DNA of 64,000 nucleotides from Cunninghamia lanceolata (GCA_027924645.1 BSBN01000039.1:24154001-24218000); one strand, 5' to 3'. Counted from the stretch's first letter, positions 1 through 11,911 are shown. A program made the numbers and translations. Notes: generated by a model from the letters alone, not told the origin.

Positions 1-790
1 ACCTATATAAATCCCTCTCATCTCCTTCACAAACCCTCTTCGACCACTTATTCTCAGGCATCCTTTACAGCGCTTTGAGCATACACAGCATCATTAAGCA
101 CTTTTACGATCTTTTGACATTGATCTTTGAGCACCTACACTTGCTTGTTGTAAACATGGTTTCACAGCGTTATTGAGCAATCTACATTCGACAAAGAGAA
201 CACAATCTAGGTAAAAGCTTGTTTAAATTGATTTATTAATGATGGCTTTTTGTTTAGATTTAGATCCCTTTATGTTATGGGTTTTGATTTAGTTATTTTC
301 ATAGTTTTGAATTTATTAATCAATTTTCCGCATACACAATAGCTATTGTCGAGATAGCACCACCAACAAGATGACTTAAAAAGAAAAAAAGAATACCCAT
401 AAGGAAAACATAACTCATGACAACTTACTAAAGGGTTCGAAAGGACATAAAATTTGATATTTAGATGGCTATCTGACCCATTTCCTAACATCTATCTCTT
501 CCTCCAAGATGATACTCTCCTTCCATCTTCGAAGGATGATGCATTCTTCCTGTTCAAACTCAGGATCATAAAATCATGATCAGGGCATCATCATCTATTT
601 CACAGTTCAAATTAATTAAATATTCATATGAACAAATAGTTTCATAACTAACTAACATTAATCATTAATCTCATAATCAAAGATTAAATTAGATATTTCC
701 ATAATATCAAGTCAGTTATATATGATTAATCCTCCTAATTACCATGCAAAAGTAAGTTTAAACTAATCACAAGTTGGGGATGTAACAGAA
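1..790. other. Unassigned AT-rich flank with a TATA-like start
   Basis: No gene is visible. The first bases contain a TATA-like string (CCTATATAAATCC, about 2-14) followed by a pyrimidine-rich stretch. This looks like the promoter and leader part of an LTR or of a host promoter cut by the window edge, but no second copy exists here to test it. The rest is AT-rich without a long open frame on either strand. LINE copy A begins near 791. Confidence 0.3.
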
Positions 791-1407
791 CCGAAGAATT
801 GGACCCCAAGGGATGAAGAGGTGGTGATAGGAGCAAATAAGATTCCACTGCAAACCAGAAAATAAATAAGCTGTAAATATTTTTTCTTAGATTCAATTAA
901 ACTCTTAGCTTTGGTATTGTACCTCAAGGAGCATGCCTTTTTCATGAAATGGGACGCCGAATGATCGGCTAAGGAAAAAGTTCTAAAATGGTGCAAAATA
1001 AACTAGGGGGTTGAGGTTAAAATTAAATCCTTGTCCATAGGGTTTTTCCTAGTTGAATGCTCATCTAAAGAAACAAAATAGAAAATACTCAAGAGTGACC
1101 CCTCATAATGGAGGGATTGATTTTTACACAACATAATGGTCACCAAATTTCAATCTAGTTACTCACAAAATTTCAAAAACCCTTATGTGGATTCATCTAT
1201 ATACCTCCTACCTGAATATTGGGATCCAAAAGTTTTAAACTTCTTGGTGAACAGATTGGATCCTTCATCATGATAGATGAACAAATAGAATTAGGTGAAT
1301 TTAGAATGTATGCTAGAATTTGTGTTTCAATTGATTTGGAGGCCCCCACTCTAGAGGAATCAAAGATTCAATCGGAGTTGGGGACATGGAGGTAGAAGGT
1401 CAAAATA
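791..1407 (+). mobile_element. LINE copy A, 5' portion (ORF1 remnant)
   Basis: This stretch is co-linear with 13260-13945 (LINE copy B). In plus-strand translation it gives a decayed plant LINE ORF1 of the DUF4283 type: a segment reading like LKEHAFFMKW, then FFLVE, then a segment matching PYVDSSIYLLPEYWDPK. ORF1 proteins of plant L1-type LINEs bind the element RNA. Several frame breaks and stops are present. The left edge is abrupt, as expected for 5' truncation during target-primed reverse transcription. The sequence stops at 1407, where an LTR element is inserted, and resumes at 6991. Copy A lacks an 85-bp internal duplication found in copy B. Confidence 0.75.
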
Positions 1408-2454
1408 TGTTGGAAAATGTGACTCAAACTTACTAGGCTAATAATTTCCCTTTAGGTTGATGTTTAACTTCTTCATCGGCTTGATAGCTCCATTTTGGTG
1501 AGACATAGTTCACAGTCCCATCGATGGTTCAAGAGCTCTTCAGTGAGAGCTGTTTATATCACTGGGGTAGAATCCCATATCTCTCTGATATCCTGATTGT
1601 CTGCCAGGACTCTTTTTGGTGGGACCTATTCATTTATGTGGGAGATGATATGTTGTTCACCCAATATGGCAAAATATTTGACCCCACTGGCCCGTATCTC
1701 TTGTTGTGGGTCCCAGGTAGACCCCGAGGGAGAGCGGGGATTGGCTGAGTGTTGATCAATGGTAGATGACAGGATGACTTGGCAAGTGATATGGTTGTCG
1801 AGATAACTTTCAGAGTTCAGAGAGAGTTTAGTTGGTGTCTCTTTGATGGTTCAAAATATCTTTGACAGTTAAACTATATTGTGACCTTTTGTCTATGGAA
1901 GTTGAACCGAACTATTTCCTGGTATTGTTTGGAATGTAGAACGAACATTGTAAAAACATTGAATGGTCTGCAACGTTAGAGTAATTTTTTTGAATTGTTC
2001 GCTTGAACAGAACAAGGTTGATATGGGAAATGTTATGCTACCATATTTTCTCCAGAGATGGAACAAGATGTAAATCTCCGGTAAAGGCTATGAGCTTGAT
2101 ATTGTATTGTAACTTGTACGCTTGTTGTTGAATAATAGAATGGCTCTATGTTTTGGAGTGTGAGTTTTTTTTACCCGAAAGGGTTTTCCCCATGTAAGTC
2201 TTTGTGTTCTTGTCATCTACTCTATCTTTCATGTTTAGTGATTATGTTTATTTAATCTATTTAATGCATGTTGTTGAAACTAGTTTAAATTGAAATCACT
2301 TTCCTCTAAGGGTTAATGTGGGAAATGAACAATGTTTGATTTCACTTTATGGCATAGTAGTATGTGTTTTGAGGCAATCAAAGAGAATGATTGTTACTAC
2401 AAACACTTACTAATCTGAGATGCTCATTCTAGAATGAACTGTATTTTCCCCTCA
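1408..2454 (+). repeat. 5' LTR of the 1408-6990 element
   Basis: Direct repeat matching 5945-6990 over its whole length, with TG at the start and CA at the end. Both copies share the landmark strings CATAGTTCACAGTC, GGTTCAAGAGCTCTT and AACAAGATGTAAATCTC, which fixes the alignment. Confidence 0.9.
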
Positions 2455-2455
2455 A

Positions 2456-2468
2456 TTAGTATCAGAGC
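2456..2468 (+). other. Primer-binding site (initiator Met tRNA type)
   Basis: TTAGTATCAGAGC directly follows the 5' LTR. The usual plant sequence for this site is TGGTATCAGAGC, complementary to the 3' end of initiator methionine tRNA. The last nine bases match and the first bases have decayed. Confidence 0.7.
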
Positions 2469-5400
2469 TTGGTTTCTGGTTCCAGGTATTCCTTCTATGA
2501 GGATTTCTTAGTTTGGCAAGCTTGAGGAAATCTAAAGGAATTAACTGAAGATCGATCCTTTGTTGAGTGAAAATTGTTTGCTCTTTTTGTGTTATTTTTA
2601 GGAGACATATAGCTTAAAAGATGGCGAAGACAGAGAAAATGGAGTTGGTCGCTTTGAAATGATGTTGATTTGGAGCTCCTAATAGGTAGCGGAATAGTTT
2701 TGATGCATGGGGTGCATTTTTTTCTTTGTGGTTGTGTTGTAGCAAAGCTTTTATATTCGGTGTCTGTGTGAGAGGCTCCCTAGTGATATGGAAGAGCTTG
2801 TTGTTTTTCAACAATGGAGTAGTGTGCTTTTGCTGGGTGTTTATTCTTGGTATTGGAAGGCACTATTTTTATTACCCCAATTGTATATAGGCTATGGAGT
2901 TGATCATTAGATGATCTGGAAACTTTTGTAATAGCCTGTCTCCCTCGAATGCATGTGCATGTTGGTGGTTGTGGAGTTGGCTTGAAATGGGCCTAGAGTT
3001 CCTGAACTATTTTTTCTTTTTAAGGATGCTTCGTACTTGCATGGCTCAGATTCGCGTTTCATAGACCTAAGGGTTTTATAGATTTTAATTAAAAATCTAT
3101 AGTTAATTCTCATCTATGATAATTCATTATTCTGGTTTAACTATTATGGTGTTTTTTGTTTCATACTTTTGAGTCTTCCAGATGTGAAGTGGGTGTGGAT
3201 GTGCATGGGTTTTTTTTAAGACACGGTGGTTTTGCAAGTTTTACATGGTCAAGAGAAAACTTGTGGTTTTGTGGAGTTGTAGTTAAGCTATTTTCTAGAC
3301 ACTAGCTTTTGGGGTGTTCCTGGATGAGATAATTGCAGTTTTGCATGCATGCTTCATGCATGGTATGAGGAGGCGAGATGCTTTCTCTGTATGGGAGTGT
3401 TGGTACGTGATCAGTCACTCAACATTTCTATGGTGATGCTTGGTGGATTCTTATACTATTATGCTTGGGTTGTGGACCTGATTGGCGAATCGGATCTGAG
3501 CATGATCCGGTGCTTGAGTCTTGTTATCTACATGGTAATTCTCTTTTGAATCTTAGTTTTCTAATTATTATTGCAATGATGGGTTTGCATGTTTCAGTGT
3601 ATTGGATCTATGAGTTATGTAGTTTTGTAGGTGTGTACAGCCTATTGATTGCAGTGGGATAACTCAGAAGTGGACTATCTATATCCACAAGATTGATTCA
3701 GTGTTTATCCAGACTTGTTAGCTAGCCTTGTCTGTGGTCACTTGTACATTGGTGTGGTTTCTTTGGGATGATAGAATGGATGGTGTAGAGTAGCTGGTTA
3801 GTTGGTTAAGGGGACCTATAGCATATGTATCATGATGTCATGAATAGCTTGGATACATAATTTTGTGTAATATTTTAACAATGATGGTGTATTTCCTTGG
3901 TTTTGGAGATCTTTGTGCTAGTTGGTATTACTGTCAGATGGACATGTTCATGTGTGGACCTAGAGGATTTTTAGATTAGGAGATTTTTGGTCATGATGCT
4001 TGGAGAGCTTAGTTGTCACGGTTCAATGGGAGATTTAGCAATGACTGTGAATTCATCACGATGATGGATGATCTTCTTTAGTGTTACAGATGTTACTAGG
4101 AGGAGCTCTTAGATCATGATGTTGCAGAAGGGTTCTTTTGCATTTGCATGGACACTATTTGGAGAAGTGGGTCATCATCATGATATTGAAGATGTGTAAC
4201 ATCTTGGAGTCATGGAGGACTCATGGAATCTTTGGTTGAGGTGTCAGTGGTGCTTGACAGGTGTTGTTGGTTTAGATGTTGTTTGTTTTATGTCATGGTA
4301 TATTCTTGTTTATGCATTAGAGTTTCGACATGATACATTGTTCTTGAGACCATGCTGTGTTCACTTTGTAGGACGTGAGTTCAACAGAGACCTATGAGGA
4401 GATTGCTTTTGGAGGAGTCATGATGGCTTGCATATATTGGAGGAGCATTCTCATTCCCCACACTTGGTCTACTCGGTAGTTTATTATTTGACAGGTATTT
4501 GCCCATTATATCTTTCAAATGTGTTATGTTTTGTGCTTTGGTTCTCATGGGATTGAGTTGATTCACGGTGATTGATTATGGGGACTTATTTGAGGATGGT
4601 TTAGCATGAGTATATATGCTTTATATTTCATATATATGGATCTTGAGCTATGCAGTTAGTTCTAGAGGATTCATTTGAGGGATGTTTGGAATGGTTATCT
4701 CCTTGTGCATTTGAGTTTGAGATATCATTCATTAATGAGCACTGTTAGGAGATGGCTTATGGGCTGATTTCCTAAGATGGGAAATGGAGTAATTTGATCT
4801 TCTTTGAGAAGCTTACATCCATGTAGTTACATGATACATATGTTGTGTTTGATCTCTTGAGATTGAACAATTTTGGGTGTTGTTATGTTGTTCTCTTTGG
4901 GGTTTTATGGAGGAGATCATACTTGACATAGTTGACACTTAGAGGTGTACATAGGAGGATTTTCTACAGGTATATGATGTGCAGAGTTTCTCTCTTTGTC
5001 TCAATTACCTTCCTGGATGGTTGGTTTCACATTACATTGGTTTAAGGTTTGGTTGGACCTATTGTGATCACTATCTTGTGGTCATGTGTTTTCACTTATG
5101 TTCTTGGGTGATGACATGGAGGTTCCTTTATCTCTTTCCTTTGTTGGGTGTGGAGAACTTGGGAGAGCTAAGGAGACTTGTGGTGAGAGTTGTTCTTACA
5201 AGTTATTGATCTACAAGTTTTACATATCATTGTGTATGGTTCCTTGGTACTACATGTTGTTGTTTACACTTTCTATATGACGCTATTGGTAGACTTGGTA
5301 TGCCTTCATCTTTGTCAGATTTGCATTACCCATGCAGTGGGAGCTCTTGGATGTGTATGTTATTCTTTGACAGGTTTACACATGGAGTTTATGATTGTAG

Positions 5401-5933
5401 TTAATGGATGTATATATATTTATGGCATGAGTTTACTATGTTTTGTATACCTTGGAGGTATGGGTGATTAGATGGATTAGCACTTGCTGTGTGTACTATT
5501 TTCAATCGCGTGGGTTAATTAGTAGGATGAGAGAAGTTAGTTTCCTAGTTGTTGTTCTAGCTGATGTTCTATCCTATTTTCTAGAGGATGTCTTCATGGT
5601 TGTGTTTAGGTTGAACATTTGAATTTGATGATGTTGATACTTTTGTATAGCTTGTGTGCACAGTGGAGTGGTGGAAGTATTTTGTAGCCTTTGCTATTAG
5701 TTGGATCTGATGCTTGTGTTCTTTAGACTAGTGCATATACACCTTGGCTCATTCCTTTTCTTTTGGTGGATGGTTGGAACTATTGCCTAAGATGGTGGAC
5801 ATCTTGGATGTTGTTGTAGGTGTCTTGGTTGGAGCACATAAGCATTGTTTAAGATTCTTGAGATTGCATGTATGGCTGTGATGATGTGATTCGGTGGCTT
5901 CAAGCGTTGAAAGGAGCCAATAAGTTCTTCATC
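2469..5933. other. Internal region of the LARD-like element, no coding domain found
   Basis: About 3.5 kb without any recognisable gag, protease, integrase or RT signature in six frames. The plus strand is strongly rich in T and G and poor in C. Plus-strand open frames of 60-93 codons here are therefore hydrophobic (Leu, Val, Phe, Cys, Trp) by composition alone and are not called as genes. Confidence 0.6.
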
Positions 5934-5944
5934 AAGTGAGAGCA
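5934..5944 (+). other. Polypurine tract before the 3' LTR
   Basis: AAGTGAGAGCA lies directly before the TGTTGG start of the 3' LTR. It resembles the AAGTGGGAGA tract usual in plant Copia elements, and in these elements it primes plus-strand DNA synthesis. Confidence 0.65.
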
Positions 5945-6990
5945 TGTTGGAAAATGTGACTCAAACTTACTGGCCTGATAATTTCCCCATGGGTTGGTGT
6001 TTAACTTCTTCATCACCTTGACAACTCCATTTTGGTGAGACATAGTTCACAGTCTCATTGATGGTTCAAGAGCTCTTTGGTGGGAGGTGGTTATATCACT
6101 AGGACAAAATCCCATGTCTCTTTGATATCTCGATGATCTATCAAGACTCTTTTTGGTGGGACCTATTCATTTCTATGGGAGATGATATGTTGCTCCCCTA
6201 ATATGGTGAAATGTTTGACCTCGCTGGCCCATATCTCTTGTGGTGGGTCCCAGGTAGACCCCAAGGGAGAGCAAGGATTGGCCGAGTGTTGATCAATGGA
6301 AGATGACAAGATGCATTGGCAAGTGCTATGGTTGTTGAGATGACTTTGAGAGTTCAGAGAGAGTTCAGTTGGTATCTCTTCAATGGTTTGAAATGTCTTT
6401 GACAATTAAATTGTATTGTGACCATTTGTCTATGGAAGTTTAACCAAACCGTTTACTTGTATTGTTTGGAATGTAGAACGAATGTTGTAAAAACATTCAA
6501 CAATCTGCAATGTTAGAGTAAATGTTTTGAATTTTTTGATTGAATAGAACAAGGTTGATCAAGGAAATGTTATGCTGCCAGATTTTCTCCAGAGATGGAA
6601 CAAGATGTAAATCTCTGATAAAGGCTATGAGCCTGATATTGTATTGTAACTTGTACGCTTTTTATTGAATGATACAATGGCTCTATGTTTTGGAGTGTGG
6701 GGTTTTTAACCTGAAATGGTTTTCCCCACGTAAGTCTTTGTGTTCTTGTCTTTTGCTCTATCTTTCATGTTTAGTGATTCTATTTACTGAATCTATTTAA
6801 TTCATGTTGTTGAAACTGGTTTAAATTGCAATCACTTTCTTCTAAGGGTTAATGTGGGAAATGAACTATATTTGATTCCACTTTATAGAATAGTAGTATG
6901 TGTTTTAAGGAAATCAGAGAGAATGATTGTTATTGCAAACACTTACTAATCTCAGATGCTCATTCTAGGATGAACCATATTTTCTCTTCA
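5945..6990 (+). repeat. 3' LTR of the 1408-6990 element
   Basis: Direct repeat of 1408-2454 with about 10% difference by eye. It ends in TCTTCA, followed by the target duplication AAGTA and then resumed LINE A sequence. Confidence 0.9.
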
Positions 6991-7536
6991 AAGTAGAGAG
7001 GGAGCCTATTAGGTGCAAACTCTACAACATAGTGGGACATAGTGCCATTGACTATAAGAAAGGGAAGCCAGATGTTAAGGAGAATAATATGGAGACACTT
7101 GAAGATAGTAGCATAGAAGAGAGGGATGATGATGGAGATATTAGGAAGTAGAATTTGCAATCCCTCGAAGAGGGAGCAGGAGGGATGAGGTTACATAAAC
7201 AAATTTAAATTTAAGGGAAGAGGAAGACATGAATGAGGAAAATAGGCCCCAACATCAAGGACAAGGGGTATTGGTTCTAAATGTGAATGATCAACTGAAG
7301 GTAGATTTGGTGAAAGGAAAGTAGAATACCTCAGGTAATCAGTCCATCCCCCTGATAGAGGAGGAAAAATAAGAGGGGAAGAAAGGAGTTAAATCTCTAG
7401 AAGGAAATCAAAATGAGAAGAATTCAGGAGAAGGGAGTGTTCTTATTAAGTTGATTGACTTCGAGTGCATTTATAATAAAGACTTAAAGTCAAGTGATTT
7501 TTTAGAAGAAGAAACAAATATATTGGAGGATAGAGT
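6991..7536 (+). mobile_element. LINE copy A, continuation (ORF1 C-terminal part with zinc knuckle)
   Basis: Co-linear with 13946-14490 of LINE copy B. The plus-strand translation includes a C-x2-C-x4-H-type zinc knuckle context (RCKLYNIVGHSAIDYKKG in decayed form, where copy B reads CKICNIVGHSTINC), followed by the same acidic, Lys/Glu-rich tail. Homology to copy B ends at GATAGAGT (7529-7536), where another repeat starts with TGTTGAAC. Everything downstream of ORF1 (endonuclease, RT) is absent from copy A. Confidence 0.75.
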
Positions 7537-8871
7537 TGTTGAACACACTAGGATACTAAGAGGGGGGGTGAATCAACATCTAAACAAACTTTAACTTCTT
7601 CTGGAGTGGATTAAGACTTAAGCATTACAATATTAACATAACCATGAATAATCAACACAATGCACATCAACACATGATACCGGATATAAGTGGAAAACTA
7701 AAGAAGGGAAAAACCACTATGATGATTAACTCATAATATATGAAGCTCAAAATAACAACTTTGTTTTATGGCTACAACCCAAGGAAGCTACAACTCCCTA
7801 CTAACTTTGTTTTAGGGCTACAACACAAGGAAGCAACTACTCCCTGAAAATTTTTCTTTAGGGTCACTCCCAAGGAAGCTACAACTCCCTGCAGACTTTG
7901 TTTTAGGGCTACAACCCATGGAAGCAACTACTCCTTGATCTAAGAACAAACTCAAAAAAAATTACAGTATGACAGTCTCTCTATTGCCTAAAAATTTGAC
8001 AACAAAGCTCACACCTTTGATGATTGCAATTCTACCTCTTCACACTTCCTTCTGATGATCAGATCAGTTAGGCATACTCTACACTTGATCACTGTCACAA
8101 ATATGTCTTCAAGATGAATCAAGATAGCATCTACAACTTCTGCTCTTTCTTCTTTAGTCACCCATCATAATGCATTCATTCTACTCCTTATCTTACAAAC
8201 CTTATCAATCACCTTGTAATCACACCTCACCTAACTCAGTTTGATTTACAATTTATATATGATATTACATTTATTACATTTCTTGTTGGCCAGAGACAAC
8301 ATGAAAATACATTTACAAGTCGGTCAGACAATACACAACATGAAATGTGTAGAGGACAAGTCCTAAACAAGACCACACACTACACCGACAGAAGACGTAT
8401 GCCTTGCGGACATCAAAAATTGCTTAATCATGTCCAAAACATCCTTCACATCATCAAACATCATGGAATTACATCTGCACACTCCGCTCATTTGAAAATA
8501 GGACAAGCTTAGGCAAGGACATATGAAACTTGAAGCATAATAGCCACAACAACTTGAAGACCTTATGCATACTGGAAACAAGAAAGATCTTCATGAAACT
8601 CTTCCAGATGAGTCTACAAGACTTATACAACATCTCCAAACACTCCTTTACCTCTGCACATAAAATATTTTGTCATACATCTTCAACCATGAACTCTGAG
8701 AACAACAAGTCATCTGAAACACACTGTAACATACTGTCATTGAAAAAATGAGCTTGTAGATCACCAAGAAGCTTGAAAGTGCAAGAAAGCATGTAAATCA
8801 TATCCATAAACATGCCTACAAAACCACAAAGGCAACCATTCACATCCAAAGGAATGTTGTGCATTCTAACA
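7537..8871. repeat. Possible solo LTR
   Basis: The segment opens TGTTGAACACAC and soon shows AAGAGGGGGGGTGAATCA, very like the opening of the Copia-like LTRs at 45079 and 51547 (GAGAGGGGGGGTGAATTAG). It closes GCATTCTAACA, giving TG...CA ends. No partner copy or clear target duplication is present (AGAGT against AGCCT), so 'solo LTR' is an inference. Between about 7755 and 7935 it holds four degenerate units of a ~60-bp minisatellite built on CTACAAC and CCAAGGAAGC. No coding region is seen. Confidence 0.45.
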
Positions 8872-8897
8872 AGCCTTTAACATTACCTTACTCTATC

Positions 8898-9640
8898 ATT
8901 GGGGTAAAAGTTCAAAGTTGTGTTACACTTTGGGCCAACTTATCAACATAAATGAATTTAAGTATTTCTAACTAAAAGTCAATTTTGGTGAAATTTATGT
9001 TCTATTTGGATTCATTCTAGCTAAATTAGATCTAGGCCACAACTTTTCCAATTGGAACCATCCACTAAAAACATATGTAGCATCACTTTGGGGCCCATTT
9101 ACCAAAAAAATGAAATTATTTGAAAAACTTGATGCTCTAACAACTCCTACTTGTGCAAATAATCATTTTAATAGAATCTAAAAATACCCTTTTGTAGATC
9201 AATCAATCTTCTTTATAAAAATATAATTTTTTAAAGATTTCAATTAGTGCTCATATTTTATTTTTTATTTCTACTAAAAGTAGGTCATCAACACCAAAAT
9301 ATGGTGTCGATTGTCGTCTCAAGAGAAAATAGTAAAGTTTATCAAAAAAAATGAAAAAATATGATGCACTAGAGGAGAGATTCCTTGTCAAGATGACATA
9401 ATTATTTTCCTATATTATGGATAAATAATGAAGAAAAAAGTTGATGTCTCATCGAAACAGTTGTGTTTTCATTACATGCAACTTCCAAGATTTATTTAAA
9501 AATATATATTTATCAAATTGGGGAAGAAAATAATTCATGGACTAAAGCTTTCAGCTATGAATACACAAAAAAATATAGAAGGAACTTTAATGAAATTTAA
9601 TATGTAAAGTGTGACGTCCCATTCAATGTCAAAGCTAACT
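8898..9640. repeat. 740-bp non-coding repeat, copy 1
   Basis: Matches 54340-55028 plus 61607-61645 along its full length, with shared strings such as CACTTTGGGCCAACTTAT, TAGATCTAGGCCACAACTTT and ATATATATTTATCAAATTGG. The ends carry weak inverted similarity: TCACACTTT near the start of copy 2, AAAGTGTGA near the end of copy 1. This could mean a decayed inverted-repeat DNA element. No coding region is present, and no target duplication could be fixed. Confidence 0.6.
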
Positions 9641-10340
9641 AACTAATAGGTCACCATCTTCCAGCTTTTTTTCTTTAATGAATTCAACAAAATGGGAAGA
9701 ATTATTTATGAAGGAACTGGATTTGCCAAGAGGGACTAAGAGCTTGGCAAGGAAGGACGCAAGCTTATAGGTGGGGGAGTCGATGGTGTCAACAATGGGT
9801 CAGAGGGGGATACCAACTTTGTGAATTTTTGGAATGCCATAAATGTGATGTGTAACTTCTTTGGAAGGAAAGAGTCTCTTTTTGGTATCAACATCAAAGC
9901 AAGACCAAGAAGATACGGGGTTGTGGGGTAGGATTCTGTAGATGTCATTGTCGGAAAGAAAAACTCTCATCTTGGAAATGTAATAATGCCTACTCATGAT
10001 GATCATGGCATTACCTTTGTCTGCTTTGACAATAATGAGGTCATGGTTTCTTTTTAAGGATTTGAAAGAACGAAGCTCAGCTTTGGCAAGATTGCATTTG
10101 GGAGGTTTAGCATTTTGGAGAGAAACAACACAATCTTGTCTAACTTCCTTAGCAAGATCCTCTGGAAGAGATCAGATGGCATTCTCAATATCAATAAGAA
10201 AGTCTGAAATAGGATGATGTGGACAGTAATAGAAAAGTTGAAGCCTCTTTTTCTTGTTATTGGTATCCTATTGCCTTCTTTTTACTTTGTTTTTTAGAAA
10301 GTAGTTTTTTAATTTGTTATCCTTTCTCCCTATTTTATCA
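9641..10340 (-). pseudogene. Penelope-like element reverse transcriptase fragment
   Basis: The minus-strand translation gives, in order: a basic stretch, FYYCPHHPISDFLIDIENAI, SLPEDLAKEVRQD, RSFKSLKKNHDLIIVKADKG with NAMIIM, KMRVFLSDNDIYR, HHIYGIPKIHKVGIPL, then PIVDTIDSPTYKLASFLAK and SSFINNSSHFVEFI. The KADKGNA motif, the YGxPKIHK motif and the PIVxTIxSPTYxLAKxLA pattern are diagnostic of Penelope-like RTs rather than of LINE or LTR RTs. The segment covers the N-terminal and finger part only. The catalytic palm (xDD) and the GIY-YIG endonuclease are missing. Frame shifts and stops are present, so it is a dead fragment. It abuts the 740-bp repeat at its 3' end and a TA microsatellite at its 5' end. 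Penelope-like elements are rare in plants but documented in conifers. Confidence 0.8.
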
Positions 10341-10362
10341 GTTGTCTAGGTGGTTTCAATGG

Positions 10363-10364
<2 letters not shown>

Positions 10365-10439
<75 letters not shown>
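10365..10439. repeat. (TA)n microsatellite
   Basis: About 37 uninterrupted TA units. Open frames crossing it read as alternating Tyr-Ile and have no coding meaning. Confidence 0.95.
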
Positions 10440-10442
<3 letters not shown>

Positions 10443-11191
10443 TATTTTTTTTTCTTTTTGGTCTACATTGGTCCATTGTATGGTTTTGTGGCTACTCTCC
10501 TTCTATTTTTCTTATCATATGTGCTACCTATGTATAAAAATTGATTTTTATGATTTCTTTTTACTTTCTAGATATTTGTTTGTTCTATGTATATTATTGT
10601 GCTTATGTCCTCTTCTTCCTACATATGCATTTATAAAGAGTCATATATAAATATATAATCATAATCTTTATTGATTTCTTGACTTTGTTTTTAACTATGC
10701 TTTGCTTATTTATTCTTATCTTATGTTTTCTTTTTGTAACATATTCATATTCTTTGTTTGTATATTTGGCTATATATAGTCTTGGCTCTATATTCATTTA
10801 TGTTTATATGTTATCTGAGTGGATATATATATTTCTTTTTATTTCTCCCTATTTCCTTTCTCTTATTGGGTCTTTCTTTTTGTTTCTCGTTTCTTTTCTT
10901 GAGTGTGCTTTTGTTTGTTTTTCTATTTTTGTCCTTTGTCTTACTCTGATAGTTGGTTCCTCTTCTCTCTTTAGTGTCTTGGTTTTTGCATCCCATCATT
11001 TCAACTCTTTATCTCTTTTTAAGTTTGCTCAAGTCTACAAGTCATCATTTCTATTTCTCTTCTCTTGCTCTCTTTCTCATGATGATGGATCAGTGAGTGT
11101 GATTCCAAATGTTGAGGGAGAAATAATCAACACAATCAAATTTAGAAGCATTTTGATTTAACATCATAGATTGTGCAAAAGTAATGACTAC
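10440..11191. other. Pyrimidine-rich tract, no gene
   Basis: The plus strand is mostly T with interspersed C (TTTCTTTTT-type strings) to about 11060, then becomes mixed sequence. A 160-codon open frame here encodes mainly Phe, Leu, Ile and Ser because of base composition. Nothing recognisable is seen on the minus strand beyond Lys/Arg-rich low complexity. Confidence 0.6.
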
Positions 11192-11626
11192 CAACATCTT
11201 GTCTAACTGAATGTGCAACCTTTTAAAGGTTAGAGGTACCTACTTGTTTGGTAAACCTCATGTGCATACCTTTTGAGGTTGGAAGACTTTCCATCTCACC
11301 TCAAAAGGCACTTTGTAGTCATTCAACACTTGTTGGAAAAGGTTGTTGGTTTGCACACTCCAAGTGATCCAAAGGCTGACACCTTATAGGACACTTGCCA
11401 TCTTGTTTGTACCACATCACGGGACACTTGTCAATCCACATGTAAGGTGGATTGCCTCTTCCATGCCTATATAAGGAGGCATTCTCATGTAAATTTGTAA
11501 GTGAGATCAATATAAGTTTATGCTCATTAGGTTCATCAATATCATCAATTTCTTAATCTCTATTTATGATTTCCATATTGTGAGAGTGTTGATAAAGTTG
11601 CAGAGAATCCTTGGCTAATTCCAACA
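11192..11626 (+). repeat. TRIM-like LTR 1 (5'-truncated)
   Basis: Matches LTR 2 from ACATCTTGTCTAACTG to the TTCCAACA end. The first ~70 bp present in LTRs 2 and 3 are absent or unrecognisable. Confidence 0.75.
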
Positions 11627-11641
11627 TGGTATTAGAGCCAT
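11627..11641 (+). other. Primer-binding site of the TRIM-like element
   Basis: TGGTATTAGAGCCAT lies directly after LTR 1. It differs by one base from TGGTATCAGAGC, the initiator-Met tRNA complement. The second internal region keeps only TGGTATT and then has lost about 87 bp. Confidence 0.8.
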
Positions 11642-11911
11642 GTTACAAACATGCTCTTTGATTTGAGGGAATCTAGAGGTGAGGCAAAATTCAATGCGTC
11701 CTCAAGCAAAACTGATCAAGCTTCATTGTAAAAAAAAAAATTGCCCCTAACTGAATTTTTTGCAAAAAAGCAAAATTGTTTTTAAGAAAATCAACTTTTG
11801 GAGGAGATTTTTTATTTTTGGGCCAATTTGGGCAATTTTTTTGTAGAAAAATAAATTTTGTTTTTTGCAAAGGGCAAATTTGTGATCCCCCCAAGTATCA
11901 CCTAAGGGGGG

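Larger units (their letters stand above)
1408..6990 (+). mobile_element. Non-autonomous LTR retrotransposon (LARD-like), inserted in LINE A
   Basis: Two direct repeats of about 1,047 bp (1408-2454 and 5945-6990) start with TGTTGGAAAATGTGACTC and end in TTCA, giving canonical TG...CA ends. Flanking 5-bp sequences AAATA (1403-1407) and AAGTA (6991-6995) agree at 4 of 5 positions. The pre-insertion sequence aligns without a gap to LINE copy B at 13935-13965, which confirms the boundaries. A primer-binding site resembling initiator-Met tRNA follows the left LTR, and a purine tract precedes the right LTR. The LTR ends, this primer site and the purine tract are of Copia style. The 3.5-kb internal part has no gag or pol domain that I can find, so it would depend on proteins supplied by another element. 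The LTRs differ at roughly one position in ten, so the insertion is old. Confidence 0.85.

Noticed and set aside
3349..5471. Several 60-93 codon plus-strand frames
   Set aside because: They lie in the T+G-rich interior of a non-autonomous LTR element, overlap in different frames and show only composition-driven residues.
10219..10650. 143-codon open frame with a long Tyr-Ile run
   Set aside because: It is the translation of the (TA)n microsatellite and the T-rich flank, with no other coding signal.
10679..11161. 160-codon hydrophobic open frame that looks like a membrane protein
   Set aside because: The hydrophobicity follows from T-rich composition. There is no homologous motif, and the frame ends in unrelated repeat sequence.
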